From an uncultured Alkaliphilus sp. (GTDB lineage Bacteria > Bacillota > Clostridia > Peptostreptococcales > Natronincolaceae): a stretch of DNA of 64,000 bases. The notes under the pieces are model-generated. The model was not told the DNA's origin. It did not search any database and was given only the letters and a program-made list of their open reading frames with translations. Position numbers and translations under genes: made by a program. The stretch covers positions 451,672 to 515,671 of the forward strand of contig CALJEQ010000006.1 in assembly GCA_938074565.1 (NCBI GenBank). Direction: 5' to 3'. This document shows positions 1 to 10,304 of the stretch, piece after piece; position 1 is the stretch's first letter, and every line of letters begins with the position of its first letter.

Positions 1-1
1 T

Positions 2-289
2 AAAATAATACAAAGCTTTAGAGTAGATAAAGTTTTTGTTGGTGCCAATGGTATTACACCACAAGATGGTTGCACAACCCCAAATATGGATGAAGCCCAT
101 ACAAAAAGGATTATGATAAAATCAGCCAAAGAAATATACATAGTAGCAGATCATAGTAAATTTGGCAATGTGTCTTTTGCAAGATTTGCTAAGTTGGAAG
201 AGATAGATGGCATAATAACCGATGGAAATATTGATAAAAATGTCTTAGAAAAATATACAGCTAATCATATACAGGTTATCTATCGTTAA
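2..289 (+). CDS. DeoR-family transcriptional regulator, C-terminal fragment (probable fructose operon regulator), truncated by window start
   Basis: Frame is open from base 2: KIIQSFRVDKVFVGANGITPQDGCTTPNMDEAHTKR...VADHSKFGNVSFARFAKLEEID, a typical DeoR sensor-domain C-terminus; directly upstream of a 1-phosphofructokinase. Confidence 0.85.
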   Translation, partial: KIIQSFRVDKVFVGANGITPQDGCTTPNMDEAHTKRIMIKSAKEIYIVADHSKFGNVSFARFAKLEEIDGIITDGNIDKNVLEKYTANHIQVIYR

Positions 290-299
290 GGAGGTTAAT

Positions 300-1229
300 A
301 TGATTACAACAGTAACACTTAATCCAGCAATAGATAAAAGTATTTTCATTGATGGGTTTCAATTAGGAAGAGTGAATAGAGTAAATAAGTCTAGATTAGA
401 AGCTGGGGGAAAAGGAATAAATGTATCAAAAGTGTTAAAGGTTTTAGGGGAAGACTCTATTGCAACGGGGTTTCTTGGTGGAGAGACTGGAACATGGATA
501 GACAATTGCTTAAAGAGTAAAGGTATAAAAACAGATTTTGTTGTGACTAATGAAGAAACAAGAACAAATATACATATAATTGACCATAAAAAGAGTATCA
601 TTACAGAGATTAATGATCAGGGAAAGTTACTACAAGATAATTATTTAAAAGAGTTACAAGTAAAAATAAAAAACCTAGCTAAATGTAGTGAAGTAATGGT
701 GTTTTCAGGGAGTTTACCCAGTGAGATGCCAAAAACAACTTATAGAGATTTATTAAAAATTGCTAATGGGTGTGGAAGCAAAACAATACTAGATACAGAG
801 GGCGAAAGTTTACTCTATAGTATCGAGGCAAAACCCTACATGATTAAACCTAATATCCATGAGTTAGAAAATACTTTAAAGGTAAAGTTTGATAATGAAG
901 TAGACATTATTAATCATTGTAAGTCTTTTATAGATAGAGGTGTAACTATTTTAGTAGTATCAATGGGTGAAGAAGGTGCTTTACTAATTACAAAGGATAG
1001 TGTACTAAAGGCAGAAAAAATAAAGGTAGAAGTAAATAATACAGTAGGGGCAGGGGATTCCATGGTGGCAACCTTTGCCTATGGCATTAAGAAGGGTTTT
1101 GATCTAGAAGAAACTTTTAAGATGGCAATTGCAACAGCCACATTAAGTGTTAGTAAGGAAATAACTTTTTTACATAAAGAAGAAATACAAAGCTATATGA
1201 AAAAAGTAAGAATGACTAAGTTAAAATAA
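300..1229 (+). CDS. fruK: 1-phosphofructokinase (PfkB family)
   Basis: MITTVTLNPAIDKSIFIDGFQLGRVNRV..GGKGINVSKVL and C-terminal NNTVGAGDSMVA motif; RBS ggagg upstream. Confidence 0.93.
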   Translation: MITTVTLNPAIDKSIFIDGFQLGRVNRVNKSRLEAGGKGINVSKVLKVLGEDSIATGFLGGETGTWIDNCLKSKGIKTDFVVTNEETRTNIHIIDHKKSIITEINDQGKLLQDNYLKELQVKIKNLAKCSEVMVFSGSLPSEMPKTTYRDLLKIANGCGSKTILDTEGESLLYSIEAKPYMIKPNIHELENTLKVKFDNEVDIINHCKSFIDRGVTILVVSMGEEGALLITKDSVLKAEKIKVEVNNTVGAGDSMVATFAYGIKKGFDLEETFKMAIATATLSVSKEITFLHKEEIQSYMKKVRMTKLK

Positions 1230-1242
1230 AAGGAGAATTTAT

Positions 1243-1686
1243 ATGGAAATTAAAGATATTTTGAAACCGAGTCTTATGATATTAGATTTAAAAGCCAACA
1301 ATAAAGCTTCAGTGGTGGAAGAATTAATTAAACCATTGGTGGTGGAAGGAATTGTGAAGGAAGAGAAAGTTTTTTTAAAAGTTGTTATGGATAGAGAAGA
1401 ACAGTCAACTACAGGAATCGGAATGGGAATTGCCATCCCCCACGGTAAATCTTCAATGGTGACAACCCCTTCAATAGTTTTTGGAAAATCAAAAACTGGG
1501 ATTGAATATGAAGCTTTAGATGGTAAACCCAGTCATATTTTCTTTTTGATTGCTGTACCAGAAGACTCTAAAGAGGAACATTTAAAAGTACTTAGTCAAT
1601 TATCTAGAAAATTAATGAATTCAGAAATAAGAGCAAAATTATTAAATGCAACTACAGCAGAAGATGTTATTAACTCGTTTGACTAA
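1243..1686 (+). CDS. PTS fructose-type EIIA component
   Basis: EIIA(Fru) active-site region GIGMGIAIPHGK; in fruK-EIIA-EIIBC order. Confidence 0.92.
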   Translation: MEIKDILKPSLMILDLKANNKASVVEELIKPLVVEGIVKEEKVFLKVVMDREEQSTTGIGMGIAIPHGKSSMVTTPSIVFGKSKTGIEYEALDGKPSHIFFLIAVPEDSKEEHLKVLSQLSRKLMNSEIRAKLLNATTAEDVINSFD

Positions 1687-1707
1687 AGTATGGTAAGGGG
1701 GACTATT

Positions 1708-3072
1708 ATGAAATTAGTTGCAGTTACTTCTTGTCCTACGGGAATAGCCCACACCTATATGGCGGCAGAGGCACTGGAAAGTGTTGCACGTAAAAAAGGA
1801 ATTAATATAAAAGTTGAAACACAAGGTTCTATTGGTGTTGAAAATCAATTAACTGAAGGGGATATTGAAGATGCCCATGTTGTAATTATTGCAGCAGGTA
1901 CAAATATTTCTAAAGAAAGATTTAGTGAAAAGACAGTATTAGAGATACCTATAACAGAGGCTATTAAAGACCCAGAAGGAATTATTGAAAAAGCAATAAA
2001 TTTAGAGCCTAAAATAAAAAAATTAAATAAAGAAGCTGAAGAAATAAATAAAAAAGAAATTAGTGTGAGTACAGGGCCATATAAACATTTAATGACTGGG
2101 GTTTCCTTTATGTTACCATTGGTGGTGGCGGGAGGACTGATAATAGCCCTTTCCTTTATATTTGGTATAGATGCCTTTCAACAGGAAGGGACTTTAGCTG
2201 CGGCATTAATGCAAATTGGTGGTGGAGCAGCTTTTACCCTGATGGTACCTGTGCTGGCAGGATACATTGCGTATTCTATTGCAGAACGACCGGGACTGGC
2301 TCCTGGTTTAATTGGAGGTATGTTAGCCACTGTAATTGGTGCAGGTTTTTTAGGGGGTATTATAGCAGGCTTTGTTGCAGGTTATACGGTTAGTTACTTA
2401 AATAAGGTTATTAAATTACCAAAAGCAATGGAAGGTTTAAAGCCTGTGTTGATTTTACCATTATTATCTACTTTAACAGTTGGCCTATTAATGACTTATG
2501 TTATTGGTTTACCATTAAAAAGTATTATGGATGGGTTAACCAGTTGGCTACAACGACTAAGTGGAACAAATGCCATGTTGTTTGGTGGGATATTAGGGTC
2601 AATGATGGCTTTTGATATGGGGGGGCCTATTAATAAGGCAGCCTATACTTTTGCCATAGGATTAGGTAGTTCTAATATTTTTCAACCCCAAGCAGTGGTA
2701 ATGGCAGCTGGAATGACACCTCCTTTAGGTTTGGCTTTAGCAACGGTGTTATTTAAAAAGAAATTTACAAAGGATGAAATTGAAACTGGAAAAGCTGCAT
2801 GGATAATGGGAATGTCCTTCATAACTGAAGGGGTTATCCCTTTTGCAGTAGCTGACCCCCTAAGGGTAGTTCCTTCTATTGTGATGGGCTCAGCAGTAAC
2901 AGGGGCTTTATCAATGATGTTTGATGTTACTTTAAGGGCACCCCACGGAGGCGTTTTTATATTACCTATCCCAAATGCAGTAGGAAATTTAGGGGGATAT
3001 TTAATTTCTATTATAATTGGTACTATAATAACAGCTTTACTTGTAGGTTTTTTCAAGAAAAAGGCAGTTTAG
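1708..3072 (+). CDS. PTS fructose-type EIIBC component
   Basis: EIIB motif AVTSCPTGIAHTYMAAEAL and membrane EIIC domain; start at 1708 preferred (aagggg RBS) over the 1690 ORF start. Confidence 0.92.
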   Translation: MKLVAVTSCPTGIAHTYMAAEALESVARKKGINIKVETQGSIGVENQLTEGDIEDAHVVIIAAGTNISKERFSEKTVLEIPITEAIKDPEGIIEKAINLEPKIKKLNKEAEEINKKEISVSTGPYKHLMTGVSFMLPLVVAGGLIIALSFIFGIDAFQQEGTLAAALMQIGGGAAFTLMVPVLAGYIAYSIAERPGLAPGLIGGMLATVIGAGFLGGIIAGFVAGYTVSYLNKVIKLPKAMEGLKPVLILPLLSTLTVGLLMTYVIGLPLKSIMDGLTSWLQRLSGTNAMLFGGILGSMMAFDMGGPINKAAYTFAIGLGSSNIFQPQAVVMAAGMTPPLGLALATVLFKKKFTKDEIETGKAAWIMGMSFITEGVIPFAVADPLRVVPSIVMGSAVTGALSMMFDVTLRAPHGGVFILPIPNAVGNLGGYLISIIIGTIITALLVGFFKKKAV

Positions 3073-3160
3073 TGAATCATTAATATATATTTAGTTGATA
3101 TATAATTTATCCTGTCTACAAATAATATTAAAATAGATGTCCTAAGGAAGGATGATGTAA

Positions 3161-3424
3161 ATGTTAATAAAAACTGTTGTTGTTAAGAATAACTCAGGGT
3201 TACATGCTAGACCTGCTACAATGGTGGTTAAAGAAGCTTCAAAGTATAGAAGTGAAATTATGATAATAAATGGTACCATAGAAGTTAATGCAAAGAGTAT
3301 TATGGGTATTATGGCAATGGGAGCAAATAAAGGACAAGAATTAGAATTAAGAATAGATGGTTCAGATGAAAAAGAAGCATTAGAAGCATTAGGGGCTTTG
3401 TTTGAAACGAACTTTGATGAATAA
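3161..3424 (+). CDS. ptsH: Phosphocarrier protein HPr
   Basis: 87 aa, GLHARPATMVVKEA (His15 site) and NAKSIMGIMAM (Ser46 site). Confidence 0.95.
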   Translation: MLIKTVVVKNNSGLHARPATMVVKEASKYRSEIMIINGTIEVNAKSIMGIMAMGANKGQELELRIDGSDEKEALEALGALFETNFDE

Positions 3425-3437
3425 AGGGGGCAGAAAA

Positions 3438-5129
3438 ATGTTAAAGGGGATAGGTGCTTCACCTGGAATTGCAATAGGAAAAGTTTTATTGTTAAAAAAA
3501 GAAGAACTTAATTTTCAACATATGACAATAACTGATGTTGAAGGAGAGAAAAAAAAGCTACATAAAGCATTGGAAATATCGAAACAACAACTGGAGGAAA
3601 TAAAAAAAACCTCAACAGAACAACAAAGAAGTATTTTAGATGCTCATGTTATGATATTAGAAGACCCAGAATTAATTAGTAGCGTAGAAGGTAAAATAGA
3701 TTCTGAAAAGTTGAATGTCGAAGCAGTTCTTGATGAAGTATTAAAAATGTTTATTGCCATCTTTGAAGGTATGGATAATGAATATATGAAGGAAAGGGCT
3801 GCTGATATAAGGGATGTAGGTCAGAGGCTAGTGATGAATCTGATGGGAAAAGAACAGCTTAACCTACAAGAATTAAAAGAACCAGTTATTTTAGCAGCCC
3901 ATGATATTACGCCTTCTGATACAGCTCAAATGGATAGAGAGATGGTATTAGGCTTCATTACCGACATTGGAGGGAGGACATCCCACAGTGCAATTATGGC
4001 TAGGTCTATGGAAATTCCTGCTGTTGTAGGGTTAGGAAATATTACAGAAGAAGTTAAAATGGGAGATACTATTATTTTAGATGGAAAAGAAGGAACGATT
4101 TTAATTAATCCAGATAGTTCTGTAATAGAAGAATATGCAAAACGTAGAGAAGAAGAAGAAGAAGTAAAAAGAGAGTTAAGAAAATTAGTTAATAGCGATA
4201 CTGTTTCTAAAGATGGGGTTAAGGTTGAATTAGCCTCTAATATAGGAAACCCAAAAGATGCAAAAAAAGCCCATGAAAATGGTGCAGAGGGAATAGGCTT
4301 ATATCGTACAGAGTTTTTATATATGGACAGGTCAAGTCTTCCAACAGAAGAAGAACAATTTAAAGCATATAAAGAAGTGTTGGAAATTATGGGAGATCGC
4401 CCTGTCGTTATTAGAACATTGGATATTGGTGGAGATAAAGAGTTACCTTACTTAAACTTACCTAAGGAAATGAACCCTTTTCTAGGTTATCGTGCTATTA
4501 GAATTTGTTTAGATGAAAAGGAAATCTTTAAAACTCAATTAAGGGCATTGCTAAGGGCAAGTGTGTATGGAAATTTAAAAATTATGTATCCTATGATTTC
4601 TTCTGTAGAGGAAGTAAGACAAGCAAATGAAATATTAGAAGAAGTTAAACAAGAACTTAAGGCTGTAAATATCAATTATTCAACTGAAATTGAAGTAGGA
4701 ATTATGATTGAAATTCCTGCGGCGGCTGTTATTTCAGATATATTAGCAAAGGAAGTAGATTTCTTTAGTATTGGAACAAATGATTTAATACAATACACCA
4801 CTGCTGTAGATCGTATGAATGAAAAAATTTCTTATTTATATAACCCTTTTAATCCTGCTGTATTAAGATTAATTAAAACAGTTATAGATAACGGACATAA
4901 AGCAGGTATTTGGGTGGGTATGTGTGGTGAAGTGGCGGGAGACCAACGCCTAATTCCTATCCTATTGGGTATGGGTTTAGATGAATTTAGTATGAGTGCA
5001 TCTTCTGTTCTTCCTGCTAGAAAACAAATTCAAGGCTTATGCTATGAAGAAATGAAGGGTATAGCTGAAAAGGTATTAGAAATTAGTACGGCGAAGGAAA
5101 TAGAAGAATTTGTAAAATTAAACATCTAA
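3438..5129 (+). CDS. ptsI: PTS enzyme I (phosphoenolpyruvate-protein phosphotransferase)
   Basis: MLKGIGASPGIAIGKVLLL, GGRTSHSAIMARSMEIPAVVG, GIGLYRTEFLYMD; start at 3438 after gggggc RBS. Confidence 0.95.
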   Translation: MLKGIGASPGIAIGKVLLLKKEELNFQHMTITDVEGEKKKLHKALEISKQQLEEIKKTSTEQQRSILDAHVMILEDPELISSVEGKIDSEKLNVEAVLDEVLKMFIAIFEGMDNEYMKERAADIRDVGQRLVMNLMGKEQLNLQELKEPVILAAHDITPSDTAQMDREMVLGFITDIGGRTSHSAIMARSMEIPAVVGLGNITEEVKMGDTIILDGKEGTILINPDSSVIEEYAKRREEEEEVKRELRKLVNSDTVSKDGVKVELASNIGNPKDAKKAHENGAEGIGLYRTEFLYMDRSSLPTEEEQFKAYKEVLEIMGDRPVVIRTLDIGGDKELPYLNLPKEMNPFLGYRAIRICLDEKEIFKTQLRALLRASVYGNLKIMYPMISSVEEVRQANEILEEVKQELKAVNINYSTEIEVGIMIEIPAAAVISDILAKEVDFFSIGTNDLIQYTTAVDRMNEKISYLYNPFNPAVLRLIKTVIDNGHKAGIWVGMCGEVAGDQRLIPILLGMGLDEFSMSASSVLPARKQIQGLCYEEMKGIAEKVLEISTAKEIEEFVKLNI

Positions 5130-5177
5130 GTTTTTATAAATATAATTTTATTTAGTAAATTAAATTTATTATTATTT

Positions 5178-5224
5178 TAAAAAGCACAGTCTATAACATT
5201 TTAAGTTAAGGACTGTGCTTTTTG
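5178..5224. terminator. Bidirectional intrinsic terminator between ptsI and tyrS
   Basis: aaaagcacagtc...gactgtgcttttt inverted repeat flanked by A/T runs between convergent genes. Confidence 0.85.
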
Positions 5225-5242
5225 TGTAATAGATAATTATAA

Positions 5243-6466
5243 CTATACCAATTTTACTTGATGGAATGATTTTTTACCTTTTTTAATCATTAAAGCCCTA
5301 TCTATAAAGCTGTCTACCGTAATAGCAAGCCCTATATCTGTTACTTTAACTTCATCAATAGCAATGCCTCCTTGTTGAACAAGACGACGGGCTTCACCTC
5401 TGGATGGAGCAAGTTCTGTTTTTACTAATAGACCTAAGATGTCCATTCCATCTAATTCTGTTTCAGTTATTTCGGTGGTGGGTACAGAGCCTGCTAAAGG
5501 ACCTTTGCCAAATAGAGATTTAGCAGCTTCTTGAGCTTTGTTGGCTTCATCTTCTCCATGAACTAATTTAGTTACTTCAAAGGCAAGTATTTCTTTAGCT
5601 TTATTAATTTCTGATCCTTCTAAGGAGCTTAATCTTCTTACCTCATCCATTGGTAAGAAAGTTAAGAGGGATAAACATCGTTCAACGTCTTTATCATCAA
5701 CATTTCTCCAGTATTGGAAAAATTCAAAGGGTGAAGTTTTTTCAGGGTTTAACCAAATAGCTCCATTTTCAGTTTTACCCATTTTTTTACCTTCACTGGT
5801 GGTTAGTAGGGTGAAGGTCATACCGTAGGCAGCAGCTCCTTCAACCCGTCTAATTAGGTCAGCACCAGCAATAATATTAGACCATTGATCGTCTCCTCCC
5901 AATTGAACACGACAACCATGTCTTCTGTATAGTTCAAGGAAATCGTAACTTTGCATAATCATGTAATTAAATTCTAAGAAGGATAACCCCTTCTCCATAC
6001 GGCTTTTAAAACATTCTGCTGTTAACATACGATTAACAGAAAAATGTCTGCCAATTTCCCTTAAGAAGGGAACATATTGTAAACCAAGTAGCCAATCTGC
6101 ATTGTTTACCATAATGGCATTGCCTTCTGAAAAATCTAAAAATCCTTTCGTTTGTTCTAAAAAACAGTTACCATTATGTTGAATTTCTTCTGGGGTTAAC
6201 ATTTTTCTCATGTCGGTTTTTCCACTTGGGTCACCCACCATGGCTGTTCCACCACCAATTAGAAAAATTGGTTTATGACCAGCTCTTTGTAAATGGGCCA
6301 TAGCAATTACTTGTAAAAAATGCCCCACATGTAGGCTGTCGGCTGTTGGGTCAAAACCAATATAAAAAGTAACTGACTCTTTACCAAATAGTTCTCTAAT
6401 TTCTTCTTCATGGGTTGTTTGTTGAATAAACCCTCTTTCTTTAAGTACGTCAAAAATATTAGACAT
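5243..6466 (-). CDS. tyrS: Tyrosyl-tRNA synthetase
   Basis: [18 protein letters not shown] (HIGH region), [12 protein letters not shown] (KMSKS-like), C-terminal S4 domain. Confidence 0.95.
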   Translation of the reverse strand: MSNIFDVLKERGFIQQTTHEEEIRELFGKESVTFYIGFDPTADSLHVGHFLQVIAMAHLQRAGHKPIFLIGGGTAMVGDPSGKTDMRKMLTPEEIQHNGNCFLEQTKGFLDFSEGNAIMVNNADWLLGLQYVPFLREIGRHFSVNRMLTAECFKSRMEKGLSFLEFNYMIMQSYDFLELYRRHGCRVQLGGDDQWSNIIAGADLIRRVEGAAAYGMTFTLLTTSEGKKMGKTENGAIWLNPEKTSPFEFFQYWRNVDDKDVERCLSLLTFLPMDEVRRLSSLEGSEINKAKEILAFEVTKLVHGEDEANKAQEAAKSLFGKGPLAGSVPTTEITETELDGMDILGLLVKTELAPSRGEARRLVQQGGIAIDEVKVTDIGLAITVDSFIDRALMIKKGKKSFHQVKLV

Positions 6467-6527
6467 AACATAACCTCCCTATAATTAAATTGTTATAAAA
6501 TAACTAAGTTTATTGAATCCACAAAAA

Positions 6528-6750
6528 TAAAAAAGGGCCTACTCGTCTTATTGAAAGGACGAGGAGACCCGTGGTACCACCTTTATTTGCATATTAAATG
6601 CCTCTACCAAGATAACGGATGGGAACCGTCGAAGCTTTTAACTCCGAAACTCCAAAGGGTAATTCATCTTACCATGTACTGTAGATTTTTCATCAGCCAA
6701 TCTACTTTCTAGGTTGTAACCATGGGGACTACTAATCTTCTTCAACGTTT
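6528..6750 (-). promoter_or_regulatory. T-box leader upstream of tyrS
   Basis: Minus strand reads AAAGGTGGTACCACGGGTCTCCTCGTCC...GGACGAG-type terminator plus T run; T-box core TGGTACCACG immediately upstream of an aminoacyl-tRNA synthetase. Confidence 0.9.
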
Positions 6751-6949
6751 TTATTATAACTATTAGTACATTTTAACATATGAGTAAGAAGTTTTTCAAT
6801 AGAAAATTTTTAAAACCTTAAATTAGTTTTACCACTATGAAAGTAAAATATTATCGAATAGAAAATTTTACTTATGTAAACCTTTGCTGTAGTTTAGTAT
6901 AATAGATTTAGGCTGTTGTTCGGGAAAATAACAAAAGAGAGGGTAATAT

Positions 6950-8236
6950 ATGATGAAAAATTATATTGAAGGAATTTATATTAAAATAGCAATAATTACC
7001 TTGGCGATTATGACCATAGGTGTATATGTAACTTTTGCTATATTCCCAATTAAGGAGGTAAATCTTCCAATTACAGCAGTTGAAATAGGTAAGGATATAA
7101 TTCTTGAAAGGGATTATTATTTAGATCAAATGACTGTCTATGCAAATAATCCAACTGTTGGTACCAATCAAGTAAGTTTGAAAGCAGAAGAAGAGAATAA
7201 GCAACAAGTGTTGCCAATACAAACTGATAAGTCTAACAATTCTGCTGTTTTGATAGAAAATCAAAATGTAGATGAAGGGCAGAAAACAAATGTAGAAAAA
7301 CAAACAAAAGATGTAAATTCAGTAGGTCAGGTAAGTATTGTAAATACAGTAGATTCAGTAGACATAACAAATGAGATAAACACAACCAAAGAAGTAACTG
7401 AAAAAACAGAAGTAAGTATAGTAAATGCAGTTAGCACAGAGAATGAAGTTAAAGAGCAAAATGAAGTAAATGAAATAAAAGAATTAAACGAAGAAGAAAA
7501 AGAGGCAATTGAGGAAAAAGAAACAAAAGAAGTAAATGAACTAAAGGTAGAGAATAAACAACAAAATGCAAAGACTAAGGAAAAAGAGGCAATAATGCAA
7601 AAAGATCTTAATTCATATGTACTGGATGTTATTAAAACATATCCTATTGGACTCTACCCCTATTTATTAAATAATGATTTTCAGAACTATAATGGAGTTA
7701 CTACTAACATAAATTATAAGGGGAAATTGTTATTAAAGGCTCATCCTAGTGGAAACAGAGCAAGTCATTGTTCTGGTATTACATTTGAAGTGTTTTATAA
7801 AGCTATGCAGAAACGAAATAAGGAAGTTGGTATATCTACTGACGATTTTAATGGAATGACTTATAATCAATTATACGACTTTGTTTTAATTTGGTATGTT
7901 GCCACAGGCAATAAAAGTAGCAATAACATAGCAACTGCTATGGAGAAGTACGGTGTGGGAAAAGAAATTAGTAACTTTGAAGATGCTAGAGCAGGGGATT
8001 TTATTGATTTCAGTCGAGAAAACAATACTGGACATACTGGAGTTTTTATAAAGTGGATTAGAGATAACGGGAAGATTGTTGGTGTAAGGTATTGGTCCAG
8101 CCAAAATTCAACAAAGGGAATAAATTATAAAGAGGAATACTTTAATATACAAAAAAGAGATGGAAAAAAATATGGTAACTTAATGATAAATCAAGTGTAT
8201 ATTGGTAGGGTTACCTCTATTAATCAATATAAATAA
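6950..8236 (+). CDS. Membrane-anchored protein with long acidic/low-complexity linker and C-terminal putative NlpC/P60/CHAP-like (Cys-His) domain
   Basis: N-terminal TM helix; Glu/Lys/Asn/Val-rich repeats aa ~60-215; C-terminal NRASHCSGITFEVFYKAM ... AGDFIDFSRENNTGHTGVFI, Cys/His arrangement of papain-fold hydrolases; family is inference. Confidence 0.5.
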   Translation: MMKNYIEGIYIKIAIITLAIMTIGVYVTFAIFPIKEVNLPITAVEIGKDIILERDYYLDQMTVYANNPTVGTNQVSLKAEEENKQQVLPIQTDKSNNSAVLIENQNVDEGQKTNVEKQTKDVNSVGQVSIVNTVDSVDITNEINTTKEVTEKTEVSIVNAVSTENEVKEQNEVNEIKELNEEEKEAIEEKETKEVNELKVENKQQNAKTKEKEAIMQKDLNSYVLDVIKTYPIGLYPYLLNNDFQNYNGVTTNINYKGKLLLKAHPSGNRASHCSGITFEVFYKAMQKRNKEVGISTDDFNGMTYNQLYDFVLIWYVATGNKSSNNIATAMEKYGVGKEISNFEDARAGDFIDFSRENNTGHTGVFIKWIRDNGKIVGVRYWSSQNSTKGINYKEEYFNIQKRDGKKYGNLMINQVYIGRVTSINQYK

Positions 8237-8294
8237 CCTGATAATTTAAATTAATAATAATTTTTTGACCTTGTATTAAAGATTGTGTAATTTA

Positions 8295-8336
8295 CAAAAA
8301 GAGTATTTCTCAACAAGAGATGTGCTCTTTTTTTCT
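8295..8336 (+). terminator. Probable intrinsic terminator after 6950-8236
   Basis: aaaaagagtatttctc aaca agagatgtgctctttttttct. Confidence 0.6.
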
Positions 8337-8720
8337 ATAGATTTATAAAATCTACAAAAAATATAGGACTTTTGTAATTGGAAAATAATATCAAAAATGG
8401 TACTAGTGATGGATTTTATTGGTAATAAACTAGAGGTATAATAATATTAATCAAACAACAGATGTTGAACAAAGTGTTAATTAAGGTTTATAAAAATTGT
8501 ACTTTGTTTTTTTAGACACATAAATGGTTAAATTTTGCATATTTTACAAAATAATTAAGTTATACAATATTATAATAAGTGTTATAAAATTTATTAGGAG
8601 GTGGTTGCATGAAAAAAATAGTTTTCTATTACATAGTGCTCAACTTCTACTGAAAGATTATGAAAAACTTATGTAAGGTAGGAAACGATGTGTTAAATTA
8701 AAAAAATACTAACGAAAAGG

Positions 8721-9263
8721 GTGGTTATTATGATGAAAAATAAAATTAAAAAAATGGCTATTGTTGCTTCAGCTTTTATGTTATTATCAATTCCAATGTC
8801 GTTTGCCAGTGAAGTAGTAGAAAGTAATTTTGATGATGTTCAACCAATGGTGTCACAAATTACTAACAAAATTAATTTTAATAAAGTAAATGTATTTAAA
8901 GGTGAAACGCTAACTTATACTGCTGAAGTAGAATTTGGTAATTTTGCAATGACAAATCCATTTACTTCCTGTATGGATATTGCTATTAATTACAACGTGT
9001 TTGAAAAACCATCAATAGGTTCCAATAATACGGGACAAACAGTTAGCTACTCTTATTTGTCTTCTGATAGTAAAATTAATGCACCGTCTTGGTCTTGGCA
9101 ATCTGGTACTAAATGGTTCTATGTACCAAAAACATGGACTGTTTCAGGTACTGCCAAAGTAAGATCAAATTCAGTGGCTTCTGGTAGTAGTTTTGTTGGT
9201 CAAAAAGATAAAACTTGGAACTCTTCAGGTTATGATGCATTTGCAACAGTTTATGTAAAATAG
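8721..9263 (+). CDS. Secreted protein of unknown function
   Basis: Signal peptide MMKNKIKKMAIVASAFMLLSIPMSFASEV; remainder rich in Ser/Thr/aromatic residues, no recognised domain; good RBS (aagggtgg). Confidence 0.6.
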   Translation: MVIMMKNKIKKMAIVASAFMLLSIPMSFASEVVESNFDDVQPMVSQITNKINFNKVNVFKGETLTYTAEVEFGNFAMTNPFTSCMDIAINYNVFEKPSIGSNNTGQTVSYSYLSSDSKINAPSWSWQSGTKWFYVPKTWTVSGTAKVRSNSVASGSSFVGQKDKTWNSSGYDAFATVYVK

Positions 9264-9274
9264 TAAATAAATAC

Positions 9275-9315
9275 TAACGCTCAAGTCTTATATTTAATTG
9301 AGGCTTGGGCGTTTT
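9275..9315 (+). terminator. Intrinsic terminator/attenuator between secreted and membrane protein genes
   Basis: aacgctcaagtc ... gaggcttgggcgtttt inverted repeat with G-U pairs. Confidence 0.6.
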
Positions 9316-9351
9316 ATAAAGTATATAGTCTTATGAAAAGGAGATAATAAT

Positions 9352-10272
9352 GTGAAAAATTTAGGGAAATTTATACTATTAACGTTAATTCTATTTATCT
9401 CAACTGCATTATTTACCGTAGGCTATTTAGAATACAAAAACATTGGGTACAATAATTGTTTTCAGTACGATTTTATAGTTACTGGACCTATCACAGAAGA
9501 CGAGTATACTAGTTTCAGTAGTTTAGGTATTGTAAAGGGGGTTTTTGAGACAAGACCTCTATATGTAATGAATAATAATAAAGCAGCTGAAATTTTTAAA
9601 GTAACTTATTACAATAATGAAACTGAGACATTGTTACCCTATTCAGAGGAAATAATTTATCATGAGGATGAAAAAAAAATAATTTATAGTGGAATTGATT
9701 ATATAACTGCTTCAAGTCTTAACGTGAAAATAGGGGATACTCTATTATTGGTTTATGATGAAGCGTTGACTATTCCAATAAAGGTTGATACAATTTTTTA
9801 CTCGGCAGGAGAATTGACAAGATCTGTTTGGACTAGGTCAGAGGAATTTAAAAATGTTGTAGAGGGTAAAAAATACAATTATACAAAAGTATTTATAAAA
9901 GCTAATGAAAATCTTCCTATATTAAAGGAGAAGTTAGAAAAATATATTAATGAAGTAAATAGTGAATTAAACCTCTATTCTAATGATGACTTAGTTAATA
10001 ATGCTAAATCAAATTTTAAGTCAACTCTAGTATATGTTGTAGTTGCAATCATATTTTCTTTAATAGGTTATTTGTATTTAACTAATATAATTAGTAAAAA
10101 ACTAATCATATTGAGCTTTATTATATGTAATCTTTCTATACTTTTATTAAAATTAGATTATTTATTTAAGAGTACTTATTATGTAATATTGCTAATTCAA
10201 TTTGTTATTATTTTATTAAAATTGCTTTTAAAACATAGAACTGAATTAATTCATATGCAAAAAACAAGTTGA
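9352..10272 (+). CDS. Membrane protein of unknown function (large extracytoplasmic domain between N-terminal TM and C-terminal TM helices)
   Basis: GTG start after aaggagataataat; TM near N-terminus, ~180 aa soluble region, then ~3 C-terminal TMs; weakly reminiscent of MacB/FtsX-like periplasmic core organisation. Confidence 0.5.
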   Translation: MKNLGKFILLTLILFISTALFTVGYLEYKNIGYNNCFQYDFIVTGPITEDEYTSFSSLGIVKGVFETRPLYVMNNNKAAEIFKVTYYNNETETLLPYSEEIIYHEDEKKIIYSGIDYITASSLNVKIGDTLLLVYDEALTIPIKVDTIFYSAGELTRSVWTRSEEFKNVVEGKKYNYTKVFIKANENLPILKEKLEKYINEVNSELNLYSNDDLVNNAKSNFKSTLVYVVVAIIFSLIGYLYLTNIISKKLIILSFIICNLSILLLKLDYLFKSTYYVILLIQFVIILLKLLLKHRTELIHMQKTS

Positions 10273-10304
10273 ATCCTCAAATAAAATTCATATAAAAATT
10301 ACAA

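Noticed and set aside
2682-3056. 124-aa minus-strand ORF opposite EIIBC
   Set aside because: Shadow ORF antisense to a strongly supported coding gene; low-complexity composition. The same reasoning was applied to the other antisense ORFs inside ptsI, grdC, grdD, pgk, eno, hppA, TelA and others.
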